Shown: positions 39,161 through 52,100 of the stretch, one piece after another
How positions within the stretch are numbered: the stretch's first letter is position 1
Layout: each line of letters begins with the position of its first letter
Origin: Dipetalonema caudispina
Taxonomy: Eukaryota; Nematoda; Chromadorea; Rhabditida; Onchocercidae
NCBI GenBank assembly: GCA_013365325.1
Contig: JABVXV010000305.1
Coordinates: forward strand, 1-64,000
Reading direction: 5' to 3'
DNA: 64,000 nucleotides
The notes under the pieces: model-generated
Databases searched by the model: none
What the model was told of the DNA's origin: nothing
The model's input: the letters and a program-made list of their open reading frames with translations, nothing else
Made by a program: the position numbers and the translations under genes

Positions 39161-40165
39161 ATGATCACAAAAATTTCCATCATTGATATATCAATATTAT
39201 TTGGCATTGTTTTGGCTACTTTTCACTACAATTATCATATTGGAAATGTGAAATTTTTCTGTATCGAAGGTAAGCTTTTTTGTGGAAAAAAAAAAAAAAG
39301 GAAGAAAAGAAGGATGATACGTTTAAGCTAACAAATGTAAACATTTCTTTTATCCCTACTTTTTTTTTTTTTTTTTTGAAATTTAAGCTCTTTATCATTT
39401 TGAAGCTAAAAGGAAGTGTATTAATTAGAGTGAAAAAAAAAAATGAATATAATTTGTAAGTTAAAAGGGTATAGAGTTGTAGGATGGACTTTATATGGAA
39501 ATTCATGTTATATAGTTGTTCATCAAGAACTCTCTTGGACAGATGCTAACAATCTCTGTGCTTCTCAAAAGTATGTTGTAAGCATTCATTTCACCATTTT
39601 TAATTTATTTTAAAGAAGTACAAATGTCATATGATGTAATGTCCACTTTTAATAGATATAACTATAGTCGAAGTATTGCCCTACATGATTGGTTTTTGAT
39701 GCGTGATATGAGTGTCAATTTGCTTAATTCAATAAACAATTATTGGACAGCATTTTATTATCGAGGCTCAAAAAGACAAGATTGTCGTGCACCTGATGCA
39801 GTACTTCATGCAAAATATCATTCTTATACAACATCAATTTACAATCCACTTTGGTCAACATATCAGGTTTCAATTAAGCCATTTTTGAAGGTGTTAAATT
39901 TGAATGAGTAATGAAGAAAAAGAAGGATTTCTTTTCTAAAGAAACTTTAATCTGTTGAATAACAGATTTGAACGGAATGAAGAAAAGATAATCCTAACAA
40001 ATACCAATTGTTTTGTTAATTTTCAGTCAGGACTTGAATATTGTGTTACGAATAGTTGCGTCTATGTGCATGCTAATTTTTCGGATCAAATCAATTACGG
40101 TTGGAAAATGGGAAATTGCTCCGAAAAATATCCAACTATTTGCGAAACGTTTGCTTGTTTGGAAG
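39161..40165 (+). other. receptor block 1: signal peptide and C-type lectin domain
   Basis: Exons 39161-39269, 39468-39570, 39656-39866 and 40027-40165. The first exon gives the signal peptide. The next three form a C-type lectin fold at residues about 37-187: WTLYGNSCYIVV, LSWTDANNLC, a central Trp-rich part, then YGWKMGNCSEKYPTICE with the closing cysteines. The mannose-type EPN and galactose-type QPD motifs and the WND triplet are absent, so calcium-dependent sugar binding is doubtful. Confidence 0.8.
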
Positions 40166-43100
40166 GTAAATAAGTTTGGGAATTAATTATAACTGTTTTT
40201 GAAATTCCATATTTCTCTTTAGAATTCTAATTACAGATTATCAATATCGATGCGAGGATAACAGTAAGTGTTATCCACGAAAGGGTCGATGTGATGGAAT
40301 ACAAGAATGTAGTGATAATTCTGATGAAGCAGGGTGTTCAAAGAGACGTGTTGCTTGCGGTAAAACGTTATTCGAAGAGGAAGAAAATGAAATAAGCTTC
40401 GAAATGAGTTCCGCTGAATATGCTTTATGTCAGTGGATTATTCGACAACCTCTTGATAGCAAGATCATCCTAACAGTCTGTTTTACGAATGCTTTAGAAT
40501 TATATACTTAATAGATAATATGGTCGAGAAATTTCTCTCTCTCGATATTCTTGAAAGCTCCTTTCATTGCTAATAAAATATTATCCAATAAATTTATCAT
40601 CTCTTACAAAAAATCTATTTGTAGCTGGTTAATGTCACCATTAAGGATGGCGATGAATTGATCATTAGTGGAATTCAAAACAATACTATGAGTACTATCT
40701 CTAATTCACAAATGGCATTAAATATGTCGATAGCGAAAACACAATATACTTCCATTGGTAACACGGTGATAATCACTTTTCGCTCTCAGAAGACCGGTCC
40801 AGTGATTGTTAACATGCTTAGTGTTATTCTAAAATTCTCATATTCCACGCGAGGTTCATTTCTACAAGTTTTGTTTATGCAAAACATCCCATCAGAAAGA
40901 TGAATATGCAATTTGTAATAAATTTCGAAAATAATAAATTGGAGTGCTTACAAGTTAACCTAACTAACCGTTTTTATTTTTTTTTTCTCTCTCTCTCTCT
41001 CTCTTTCTCTAAATCCTCGTTCAAGTTGAATAACTGTGAATGAAAAAATTAAAGAAAAAACATCCTTTAAGAAGTTTTAATGATAGATGGCAACTGTTTT
41101 CCAGCAATGTACTGCTTTATGCCGATAATTGCTTACGGCTCAGTGGTAAATATAACAGGTTTTGAAATGGGAAATGAGCTATACTTCGAATGTCATTTGG
41201 GTTATCAGATACCATCTGGACAGTCCTCTTTATCACGCTGTTACAATGGTGAATGGACGCCGAAACCGAAATGCCAAAGTATTATTTAAATTTTGTTAGA
41301 TATTTGCAATGATATTTGTTACAGCTTAAAGATAATTGCTCTTATAGCTTTGACCTGTGGTTCAGCAAGTGTAATGTACAACAATGCAGTTCTTGATGGT
41401 TACACTAGAAATGTAACGTTGTACAGTCGAGCAATGTATTCATGTGGATCCGGTTTTTACCTCAATGGTAACTCACCACCGTTTCGGCTATGTACCGAGA
41501 ATGGAACATGGAGTAATCCAGATTTTTTCTGTCAGGGTAATTTTGATCTATTTTAATGATTAATGCTTTGAAATGATTTGGTCAATTTCTGTAATATTTG
41601 AGAAACAATTAGAACTGTTATAGCATCTCTTTGTCATGCTACTTCATTTGCATTTGGACATTTCTTGGATCAATTTTATGCAAATGGTACAGCAGGAAAA
41701 TATGTATGCGATGATGGATTTTATCAAAAGGATGCTGATCCAATATGTGTATCTGGCAATTGGAAAGGCACTCCTTATTGTTACCGTTAGTTTTTTAATA
41801 ATTAATTTTTCGGGTATGATTTAGTTTTGTTGAAGTTTTGATTTTATACAATTGTAACTATTTGAAAGTGATAATTTATAGCTGAATATTATTGTTATTA
41901 TAATTCATGTGGAAATGGAACATGTGTTCAGCTAATTGGTGGTTACAGTTGCCTTTGTTATGAAGGTTTTCGCATGATTTCCACATCCAATGGTTATACA
42001 TGCTCAGGTATAGGTGTACTTTTTTGATTGTTTCTAAGTATTTATACTATTAGTTGCTCCTTTTACATATAATTAAGGATATGATTTTGAATAAATGCTT
42101 AAAAATAATTAATGATATTTTAGTAGTACAACGTTTATTTCTAGATATCGATGAATGTTCCATACCGGGCTACTCCCTTTGCGAATTTACATGCGTGAAC
42201 ACAATCGGTTCTTACGAATGTAAATGTCCTGATACTCATCGGCTTTATACCGGCCCAAATAGTGTGAATCATGTTGTTATCAGTACCGAATTTTTAATTC
42301 CAAATAGAACATGCATTGGTATGTTTGTTTATAGAAAAAAATGTAAGGGAAGTAAACATTGCTTACTAATTGATTACCATATTGTTTTCTACCTCTCGAC
42401 CATCGTATCATTCATTAAAGGAAATAGTTTACTTTCAATATATTTTCTGTATATTCTGCGTTAGTTTTCTTCATTCGGTATTACTAACTGCTTGATCATT
42501 ATTAATAATGGAGATAGTGGAGTTAGGTAAAATAAATTGCTACGAATTTCGTAATTTAGCGAATGCAGTAATATGTTGAATCGCTATGAATCGGTATCAC
42601 TGATCAATATAACTTTTAAATTACTTAAATCTTGTAGCATAATGAAACGTGTTACAATGTAGCAGATTTGTGTCAAAACGTTATTATTTTGACTACAAAC
42701 GATGATATATCATTGAGTTGAGGAATGTTGTGAATTTAATTTTGTAAAATTGTTCAAAAATAGGAAATATTGCTATATTTGTCGGTTTTCACTGAAATCG
42801 TCTGTTTTATTTTATGTAAAAATATAGTGTTACAGAGAAACGATGTCCTGTACCTGAAATTCCTCCAAATGTTATCCCTTACCCATTGTATATGGATCCT
42901 TTTTCATATCAAAATGGACTTTTTAAAATTGGTACAGTTGTGTATTTCGCTTGCGATCATCCTGCATATAATTATTATACGAGCTTCGTTTGTAATAAAA
43001 CCGAATCATGGACAAAATTAAATGATTGTTTAGGTATATGTTCATATTACGACATGAGCAATAATATATTCGAAAATTTTCAATGAAATAAGCATATTTT

Positions 43101-46100
43101 GTAATGATTTGATTCAAAATAATTGTGATTCTTAAATTTTGTTCAGAATTTCTTTAAATATTGAAGTTACATGTGTTGTTAATAAAGTTGTTTGAGTTAT
43201 AAGTTATAAATAATCGAATAGCTTAAGTTGATCATTTTAGATCTATTGTGAAACGATTTGAAATTATTCTGACTGAATGTATGGTATACAAATAATTGCA
43301 TAATCTTATCCCCATATAATATTAGCAATATTCTCTTAATTTGTTTTCAGACGTAACTTGCAACCCACCAGAAATTACAAAGGCAAATCTGATGATCTGG
43401 CCTATTAAAAAGAGTTATAAATTCAAAGATCAAATTCATTTTTTCTGTAACGAATTTTATCAGTTGAATGGTCCATCTTCATCATATTGTATTGGTGTTG
43501 ATAGGTGGTCCTTGTTGAAATTACCAGATTGTATTGGTATGTTGTTGGATCCATATTATATTTGATGTTGTTTGGAAACAGAGATTTGGCCGAATTAACT
43601 GTTTTTTAACGATTAATTCTAAATTCATTCATATCATATTAAACTTAATCTCTTCTTAGGCAAATAAGCATTTCTGAAAATTTCAATAATTTTAAAGTAT
43701 AACTGAGAAAATTTTGGATTTTATATATGTATTATTTCAAGACTACATAAGTGATGTCAAATGGATATATGTAAATGAAAATATGTTAAAATTTTCTTTA
43801 GTAAGGCAATGTCCGGGCTTGCAACTTGATGACTATGAAACTATTCATGTTAATTACAAAAAAGACAATACCGAGGCTAATTTGGGGATGTTTATTTCAG
43901 ATACACCTGGATACAGGTAACCGTACTAGATATTTAGAGTTCTTCTCAGATAACCTATAATTTTACCGAGATTAAAATCTAGGCATAATTTTTGTTGAAG
44001 CTGTAGCATTATAGGGAAGTAAAATGCAACTTTTAGAAGATAATATCGACTGTTCTCTTATACATTTTGTGTTGAAAAGATACTGTTGCGAAAACTATGC
44101 ACGATGATGCATTAAAACTCTTCGACTTCCCTGTATTGACACCCAAAATAACGCATCTTGTAGGTTTGTATGAAATTTGTGGGATATTATTAATCTTTTG
44201 TGCTCTGGTATTACCCAATTATTGCTTAATTATTTATTGAGAAATACTATGATTTGAATTTCATGAAGAAAGAACTGGCGAGAGTATGAAACATGCATAT
44301 TTGATTTTTAAGATTTTTGAAGTTATTCCGAAAACAATCCGACCGTTTGTATTTGAGAACGGAGTTAGTTAGGTGAGATTCCATACAAATTGAAGCAGCC
44401 GTTTTTTTTTTATGCTTTTTATTTCAGTTTATTTATCACATGTAAGAATGGTGCTAAATTTGCAAATGGTCAGACGAAAATTCTTCTATTTTGTATGCAA
44501 AATTATACTTGGAATTTGAACAGTATTCCTGCTTGTATCCACGAAGGTAATTACTCTTTGTTTACTTTATCATTAAGTATTACAGTAATTCATATACTAC
44601 ATAAGAAAATACACGTTGAAATTTATTTTCTGAGAAAGAAATTTTCTCAAATTTAAGCATTGTTTTTCTTGCAATAACACTTTTTTATCATCTAGAAGAT
44701 AGGCAAAGAAATCATTCTGATGAGAACAATGCAGTGATCAAAGGATACTCTCAAAATTGTATCAGAAATACAGTAACTGATGTACATGTTGCCGTGAATA
44801 CCTCTGCAATGTTGTGGTGCTTTCTTAGTGCTAAATGTACGAATATTACTTCAGTAAGTTATTCTTTTTGGGTAATATATAAGGTTGATACTCCATGGTA
44901 CATTAGAACTAACAAATAAAAACATCTGATATACGTTAGTACCTAAGTCTACAGCTAACAAATATGATTTATTAAGAAGTCATTTTGTCTAAATTAACAA
45001 CTCTTTCATTTAGGTCAAGTGGTACCGTGATGGTCGCCAAAGCATAAACGGCTTATCTTTTAAAGGTGAAAATAGCAGTTGGGGATTGTTTTTTGAACAT
45101 GTTAAGGTTAATTTTTCCATTTACATTGGAGCAATTTATAAACTTACAGGAAACTAAGCATTTGAAGATCATTTGGTTAGCTATATTTATAATTGCCTCA
45201 TTACCTAATTTCTTAGAATTCGGTTATAGCTAATTTTACAGGTAACTGATGATGGTAGGTACTACTGTGTTGTACTAGACAAGAATCAAGAACTGCTGGA
45301 AAAGTATCCAGCAGATCTTTATGTTTACCAAACTTTTGAAACTGGTCAAAGTTGGCCTGACATTGTTCAAAACAGTGAACCAGTTAAAGGTCCTTTCTTC
45401 ATATGTTTCACTTTTCTTTTTTTTTTTTTGCTTTTACCATGTTCACCACTGATAACGAACTGCATTTCTTTATTCAAAATAAGCGTCTTCTTTTTTTTTT
45501 TTAGAAATATTATTTGCCATTGATAATAGCAATTGGTCAACTACGACGAGAATTGTAAGTTTTTATCAGTTTAATCTTTATATTATATCTTCAGCTAATC
45601 GATCCAAATACTTTCAAAGCCCTTGATACCTGAATAGTATCCATCTGCTATACATCTTTTTTATTTAGATATCGATGAAAGATAGTAGTATTTTCAATGG
45701 AACAAAATCTGCTAACAGGTATGTTTCTATTGCTATGGTCATCGTATGTTAGCAACAATGTCATCGTGATCTCATAACAGTGATAATGGCAATGATAGAA
45801 GCATATCAGATTATGAGAGCTTTCATTTTGTACCATGCTATTTCTAATAAGCATTTTGTTTAGTCTTGAGAAAAAAAAAAAAGAGAAAAGAAGAAAGTGC
45901 TATGCCAAAAACAAATTCTTCTACAACATACAAATTCCTCGTTCCAGGAATTGGCTGTTTCAACAAGTCTTACTACCACATGGATGTAATATCATTGAAG
46001 TAAAATATTTATTAAAGAACTGTTCAGCATGCTTCTTGGAACTAATTTCACATTCTATAGAGAACATAAATATAGCAAATTATCCTTCAGTTGATTCGAA

Positions 46101-49100
46101 TGTGTCAAATATCGATTTGATTGATCATAGAATTAACTTGTTTCAAAAAGAAATCTGCTCGCAGCATTCATACTTGTTTGTTGGAATTCGAGGTGATGTC
46201 AACAGCGCAACACTGGAGAGTGTTAAAATTTATACCATAAAATGTCCAGAGGTATAAAAATGATTCTTTCTGAAATTCAATCACTATACTACTATGTAAC
46301 TGTAAAAGGCTATAATTAAATATTAGTTTAACTTAAATGACATTTTAAAAAATTCAATTCGAAGAATTAAAATTATCCGAATCTAACATGAATTATTTTT
46401 CTTCTTTGAACTTTAGCTAAATGAAAACAAAAGCTTAAAATATTGCTTCATGAAAAAGATATCGATTCCTTATCGTTACCGATTGTCAGGTACGAGTGAG
46501 CTTTGCACTGTTCCCACAAACACCTACTGCTAAAGATGGTCGTATCGTTTCTGGACGATGTTTGCATGGTGCACATACCAATATTCAGGGTCGAGATCCA
46601 CAACTTTTCTGCACACAGCATGGGAAATGGATTTATAATGTACAAAGTGCAAACTTATGTTTTTGCAGTACAAATTACACATCGGAAAATGACGCATGTG
46701 TGGAACGAGGTAAAGAAGTTATCAGTTAAAAGATGGTAATTGATTAATTAGCAATTAAACTGCTTGAATGAAACGATTGATTTTTCAAATTATAGAGCAG
46801 CAGCAAATATTTCAAATAAGTCACTATTGCAATTATCGTATTTTCAGGTCCAATTTGTTATGTTTGTATGAAAGGTAATGGAACAGATTGTAACGATTCT
46901 TCCGCTGTTTTTTGCGATAAGAAGCAATATTGTTTCACGCAGATAACTAAGACTCTGGAAGGGGATGTAATACGAAAAGGTTGCATGAATGAATGTATTA
47001 CAAATCGTATCAGATGTAAGACAAGAAATGAAGCCTGTGAAATGTGTTGTCAAGAAGATTATTGTAACAGTTGGTATAATATGTCAAAAGTTCATGGCGA
47101 AAATTTGCGTCCCTATCCAATGTTTAAAGCTATATGCCCTAGAAACATTACAGTGTTGAGGTAAACATTCTTTTGAACTCGAAGACCTGAAAAAAAAAAA
47201 TGTATTGTAGTAACCTTGGGATTATCTTTAAATTAAAAGCTCATATAATTTAGTTGGAAGATGTAATTAGAACTTGCACAAGGTTACTACAATACCTGTT
47301 TTCTAAAAGAAAAAAAATCACTGCAATTGTGTGAAATTTGCTGGAAATTCATTTCAAAGATTTTCACCACCAAAATAATCAGAACGTTTTGTTTGCAGAA
47401 AGAACTTAATTATGGTTCTTTGCAGATATTCAAAAGGATTACATTCTACTGCAACAATAGTACCCCCTTTGATTTATAATTACGAGCCATTTTACAATCT
47501 CACCGTTAACCAGGATATCTTCAACGGTACAATACAATTTGTTAAAGAAACGAATGTGATCCTATGGACAGTGACTAATCGGATGCTGCAATTTAGGAAC
47601 TGTTCAACATATGTTTCTTTCAAAGGTTATTTTTTTTGTACTAACGTGTGTAATCACGTACAGAGCAAGAGATGAAGTTTATCAAAATTTGGATTGAACT
47701 CTAATTTTGGTAAAATTAAAAAGTAAGGAAAAATTTGCAGATTACTGGGCGCCTGTGCTTGATTGCCCATTTTTATACATCGATCTCTTGGCAAATACAA
47801 CGTCGTTGAAGTTCAGATCACGTCTTCCAAACATCAGTTATCGTGATTTCGGTTCACGTGTTTCACTGCATTACTTTCCGCCAAATGGCACCATCACGGA
47901 AATTGATCAACCGTTACAAGTTACGATTACTGCAATTGATGAAAGTAACAATTCAGCACGATGTATGTTTTGGTATATCGGACAAGGTTAGCCATATTAA
48001 ATTTAATTGATAATAGATTGATGCAGTATAACTAACATGTAAAGAATCATTATATTTGATCAGTAAGAGTAGATTTATTCTTATTATCTATTTGTATGTA
48101 AACTTTCTAATGATAACGAGAAATTTTCAGTAAGTTATACTTCATAAATTTTCGTATTCTTTTGCAAACACAATATGTCATACTAATCCATCTTTTGTAG
48201 TAACTGACTGTCCATTATGGCCTATAAATGAAACAGAATATGAATGTACGGGTTCAATGAAACAGCGAATTTGTAAACGACGACATGAATGTTCCGGAAT
48301 ACAATTTCCTAATCATGTGACATCTTTACATTGCGTAGCTGGTCAAGGATGGAGTTATATGAACTCTCAATCTAATACTAGTGTCCCTATGAACTTATTT
48401 CGAACACCAATTTGCTTACGTTAGCATCTTTCTTTTCTACTTCACCTTTGTCTTATCATCGTCTAAAACGTAGTATTTCCTTTGTATCTTTTTGTTTGCT
48501 TGCTCATTTCAAGCAATATTACATTGATTTTCTTTTATATTTTTGTTTATACATTCTGTGCTTTATTCCAAGTTTTTAGAATTTTTACCCTACGATGTTT
48601 GTTGTAAACTTACAATGTTATCACCCAGATTTTTTTTTTTTTTTTTGTGATTTCAGAAAGTTCTGTTGGAGATGTTCGCTTATCTGTGAATCTTTTCATT
48701 AGCTCATATCTGAATGAGTCCTGTAAAGCTGCATTGGTTAACAAGGTCATTATTTTTTATGAATAGAAATAGGGGAATTTAAAAAAATTTTTAGTTTGCC
48801 TAATTTTCTGCATTTAAGTTCTTATTAACTATTCTGCACATGGACATAGTAGGTTGGAAAGTATTGCTCATCGTATCATGAATAATAAGACGATATTGAT
48901 TTTCATAGCAAGCTAGATATGATCACAAATTATACTATTGGTAAGAGAACTTTGCTACCTTTCCATCATTGATTTACGTAAAACATTACGCTGAAAGTTT
49001 ACTAATCATTGTTGTTAAGGTGTGGCTATGTTCACCACTCTTTCTTACTTACTGTCTTCAGCTTGTTCCACAATAGATTACTTTTTCAGGTGCATCAACT

Positions 49101-52100
49101 GCCTGATATGTACGATGCTAAGGGATGTCATCAGTTAAAGTGGACATTTGTTGGGTTATTAGTTGTGGACAATAACATATTTATCAACTACACATTACAT
49201 CATAAAAATACATCGATAGCGTTGAACTGTGCTGCGCAATTTGTCCGTCAAATCATTCAAGGAAAGCTTGCGTTTAACGTGAGTTTTCAAAGTAAATAAT
49301 TCAAAGAAGTTATAATTTGCCAAGTTTCGAAAATTTCCTATTCAAAGAAAAACGAGCTTTGAAGCCTTTTCTAGCATCCTAGTGAAGATTTTTCTTTTTT
49401 TTTTTTTTCGAGCACTGAGCAATAATTCGTGAAGGAAATGCCGTATTTTGTCGAATCTTTTTACAATGATCCAAATATTGAGGTATGATATGGATCATAT
49501 TTGCAGGTATTAAAGACTACCTGTAAAAATATTCAATTCAATGCTTTGTCTGCAAATTACTCCACTGGCTGTTTTAAAGGTTTCTTCACTTTCTCTTTTT
49601 TTAAAAAAATTCTTTTCATCATATAATTGATACCTTGATTTCAATGTGTTTGCGTTTAAATCAGTATTAATTATTGCCATTATAAAAATGATGAAATGGT
49701 GATTGAAATATGAAATTCTGTTGATTTTCCAAAAAATTAATATCTTCTACCGAGAATTACTAATTTCCAGATGGATGCGTTCCTGGTTTTTATGCTGCTG
49801 CAAATGGCTGTTATCCTTGTCCGCTTCACAGCTTTTCTGAAACTGTTAGCGCCAAGAATTGTACAAGATGTCCAGAGAATACCTTTACAGCAAAAACAGG
49901 ATCATTTTCGTCTAAGTTATGTCGAAGTAATTATTAGTTGAGAAGCATCAGTTTCATCTTATCAGCTTAATTTCGGGTATTTTTGAGGGAAATTTTCGTA
50001 TGTTTATTAAAATAAAATAAGTATTTTTGGCTGTCACAACATTTCATGTAACCGAGAATAATTTATTTCAATGTATAAATTTTCTTTTTTCTTTCAGATA
50101 AATTTTTAATTTACCACTTTTCTTTCCACTAATTCAACTCTACTAGATTCTGAAATTGTATACATGCTGGCATAACATTTCAGAACAATGCCCACCTGGT
50201 TTCTTCTCACCAACTGGCTTAGAACCATGCCAGGCATGCGCAATTGGCTTTTATCAGTCCCGTTATGGTTTGCAATATTGCAACTATTGTTCATCACCTT
50301 GGACAACTGCAACAGTTGGTTCAATTTCAGCTAGCGAGTGCGTATGTGAGTAATTTCAATTAGCAATTTGTATATGTTTTGGTAAAGATAGATATATCCA
50401 CTATATAATCAGTAAATCGCTATTTAAATTCATCCAATAAACTTGTAATTAAGACATCATACATCATATTTTCATCATTTACTTAGTTTCTGTTAAATTT
50501 GAAATTAAATTGTGATAGGAAAAGTAAGTTTTTTATATGCTTTTAGTGAAGTGCAAACCTGGATGGTTCAGTCGTACAGGTTTTGAACCATGCATGAAAT
50601 GCCCAATTCGTTTTTACCAAGATAAAGCGGGACAAACAACATGCAATGCATGCATTATAGATGCTAACAAGCAAATGTCGATGAATAATCAATGTAAAGG
50701 TGATTTTATATTTTATTAATCACTGATGTGTTATTTTATCATGAGGAATAATGAATCATCCCCATAAGGATGATGAGATGAGAATTGATAATGTGATGAG
50801 AAATGAATTGTTAGGATTAATAAGATTGATTGATCACTAAGACGGATTCTTTTCAGTATAAGGCCAAAGATTGGCTTACTGAATGATACTTACAACTGGA
50901 AAGTTTTTCCACTTAATCTATCCATTGATTAGGTTGTCAGTAGTTTCGTACGGATAAGTTTTTGTTGCAGTACTTGTCAGCTTGACAGATTATGTATTAC
51001 TTCATGCTTATCCGCCGCCACCTTAAAAAAAAGGATGAATTGTTTTGGACAAGTAAAGAAGCAACGTGGAAAATAAATGAAATATGTGCAATAATTCAAT
51101 GTTTCAAATATTTCAGATTTTACCTGTAGGAAATCAGGCTGTAAAAATAATGGCCAATGTTCGAATGGGCGATGCATTTGCCCGTTTTTTCATATTGGTC
51201 TCGACTGCAGTATAACCTTAAATTTGTGTTTGGCTAATTTTTGTCCTCGAGGTGAACAATGTCATTTTGACGGAATGACATTTTCTTGTCTTGCTAATAG
51301 CGATCCATTATCAGAAGGTACTTACCTCTTGAAGATTTGTGGTCAGTTATTGGTCTTATACTCTAATTTTGATTATTTAGTTAGTTGAAACAATTGCATA
51401 ATGATCAGTTAGCTAAGATTAAGCAGTGGACAAACTGTGCACGTTGAATGATCGGTATGGATGTAAAAGATTCCTTTTGTTGTATTCTTCTTTAACATCA
51501 GATGCAAAAGGAACAATTGCGATGTGTTCAAAGTTAATAAATTTAAAAATATGTATAAAATTTAAATTTTAGATTCAGGAACGAAGTGGTGGGAAAGCTT
51601 ATGGAAAATGAAAGGACAGCAACAGGAGCGATTGCTTGATGAAGAAACCCAAGGGGTAGTAAGTGAGTTATCGTTATTGATATCGATGAGATTGGCAAGT
51701 ATTTCAGCAAGACTAAATACAGATTCAGGATTAATTGCTAAACAGCTTTAATTACTCAAGAGCTAGAAGGGAAGAAAATAAAGAAACATTAATCTGCATA
51801 AGAAACCGCGGCTCTATATCAGGTCGATCTCAATCATTAATGCAGTTTATTTCAGATCAATTAATTTTGTCAGGAATTACAACTACTAGAATATGGAAAA
51901 GTGATATGTCGCACACAGCAAGATTTCTCACAACCTTTTCTCCATCGGCAGACAAAACGGATACTCATGGAACAGATAACATTTCATCTATCACAACAAC
52001 AACAGTCAATGTAACCTCCGCAGTTCCGCAAACTTCTTGTTCTCATAAACTTAATTTTTGCAAAAACGGTTGGAATTTTTTCTTAACTTATGGAAAGATT

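Noticed and set aside
44033..44218. Antisense frame within the receptor gene
   Set aside because: It lies in an intron of the plus-strand gene with no independent support.
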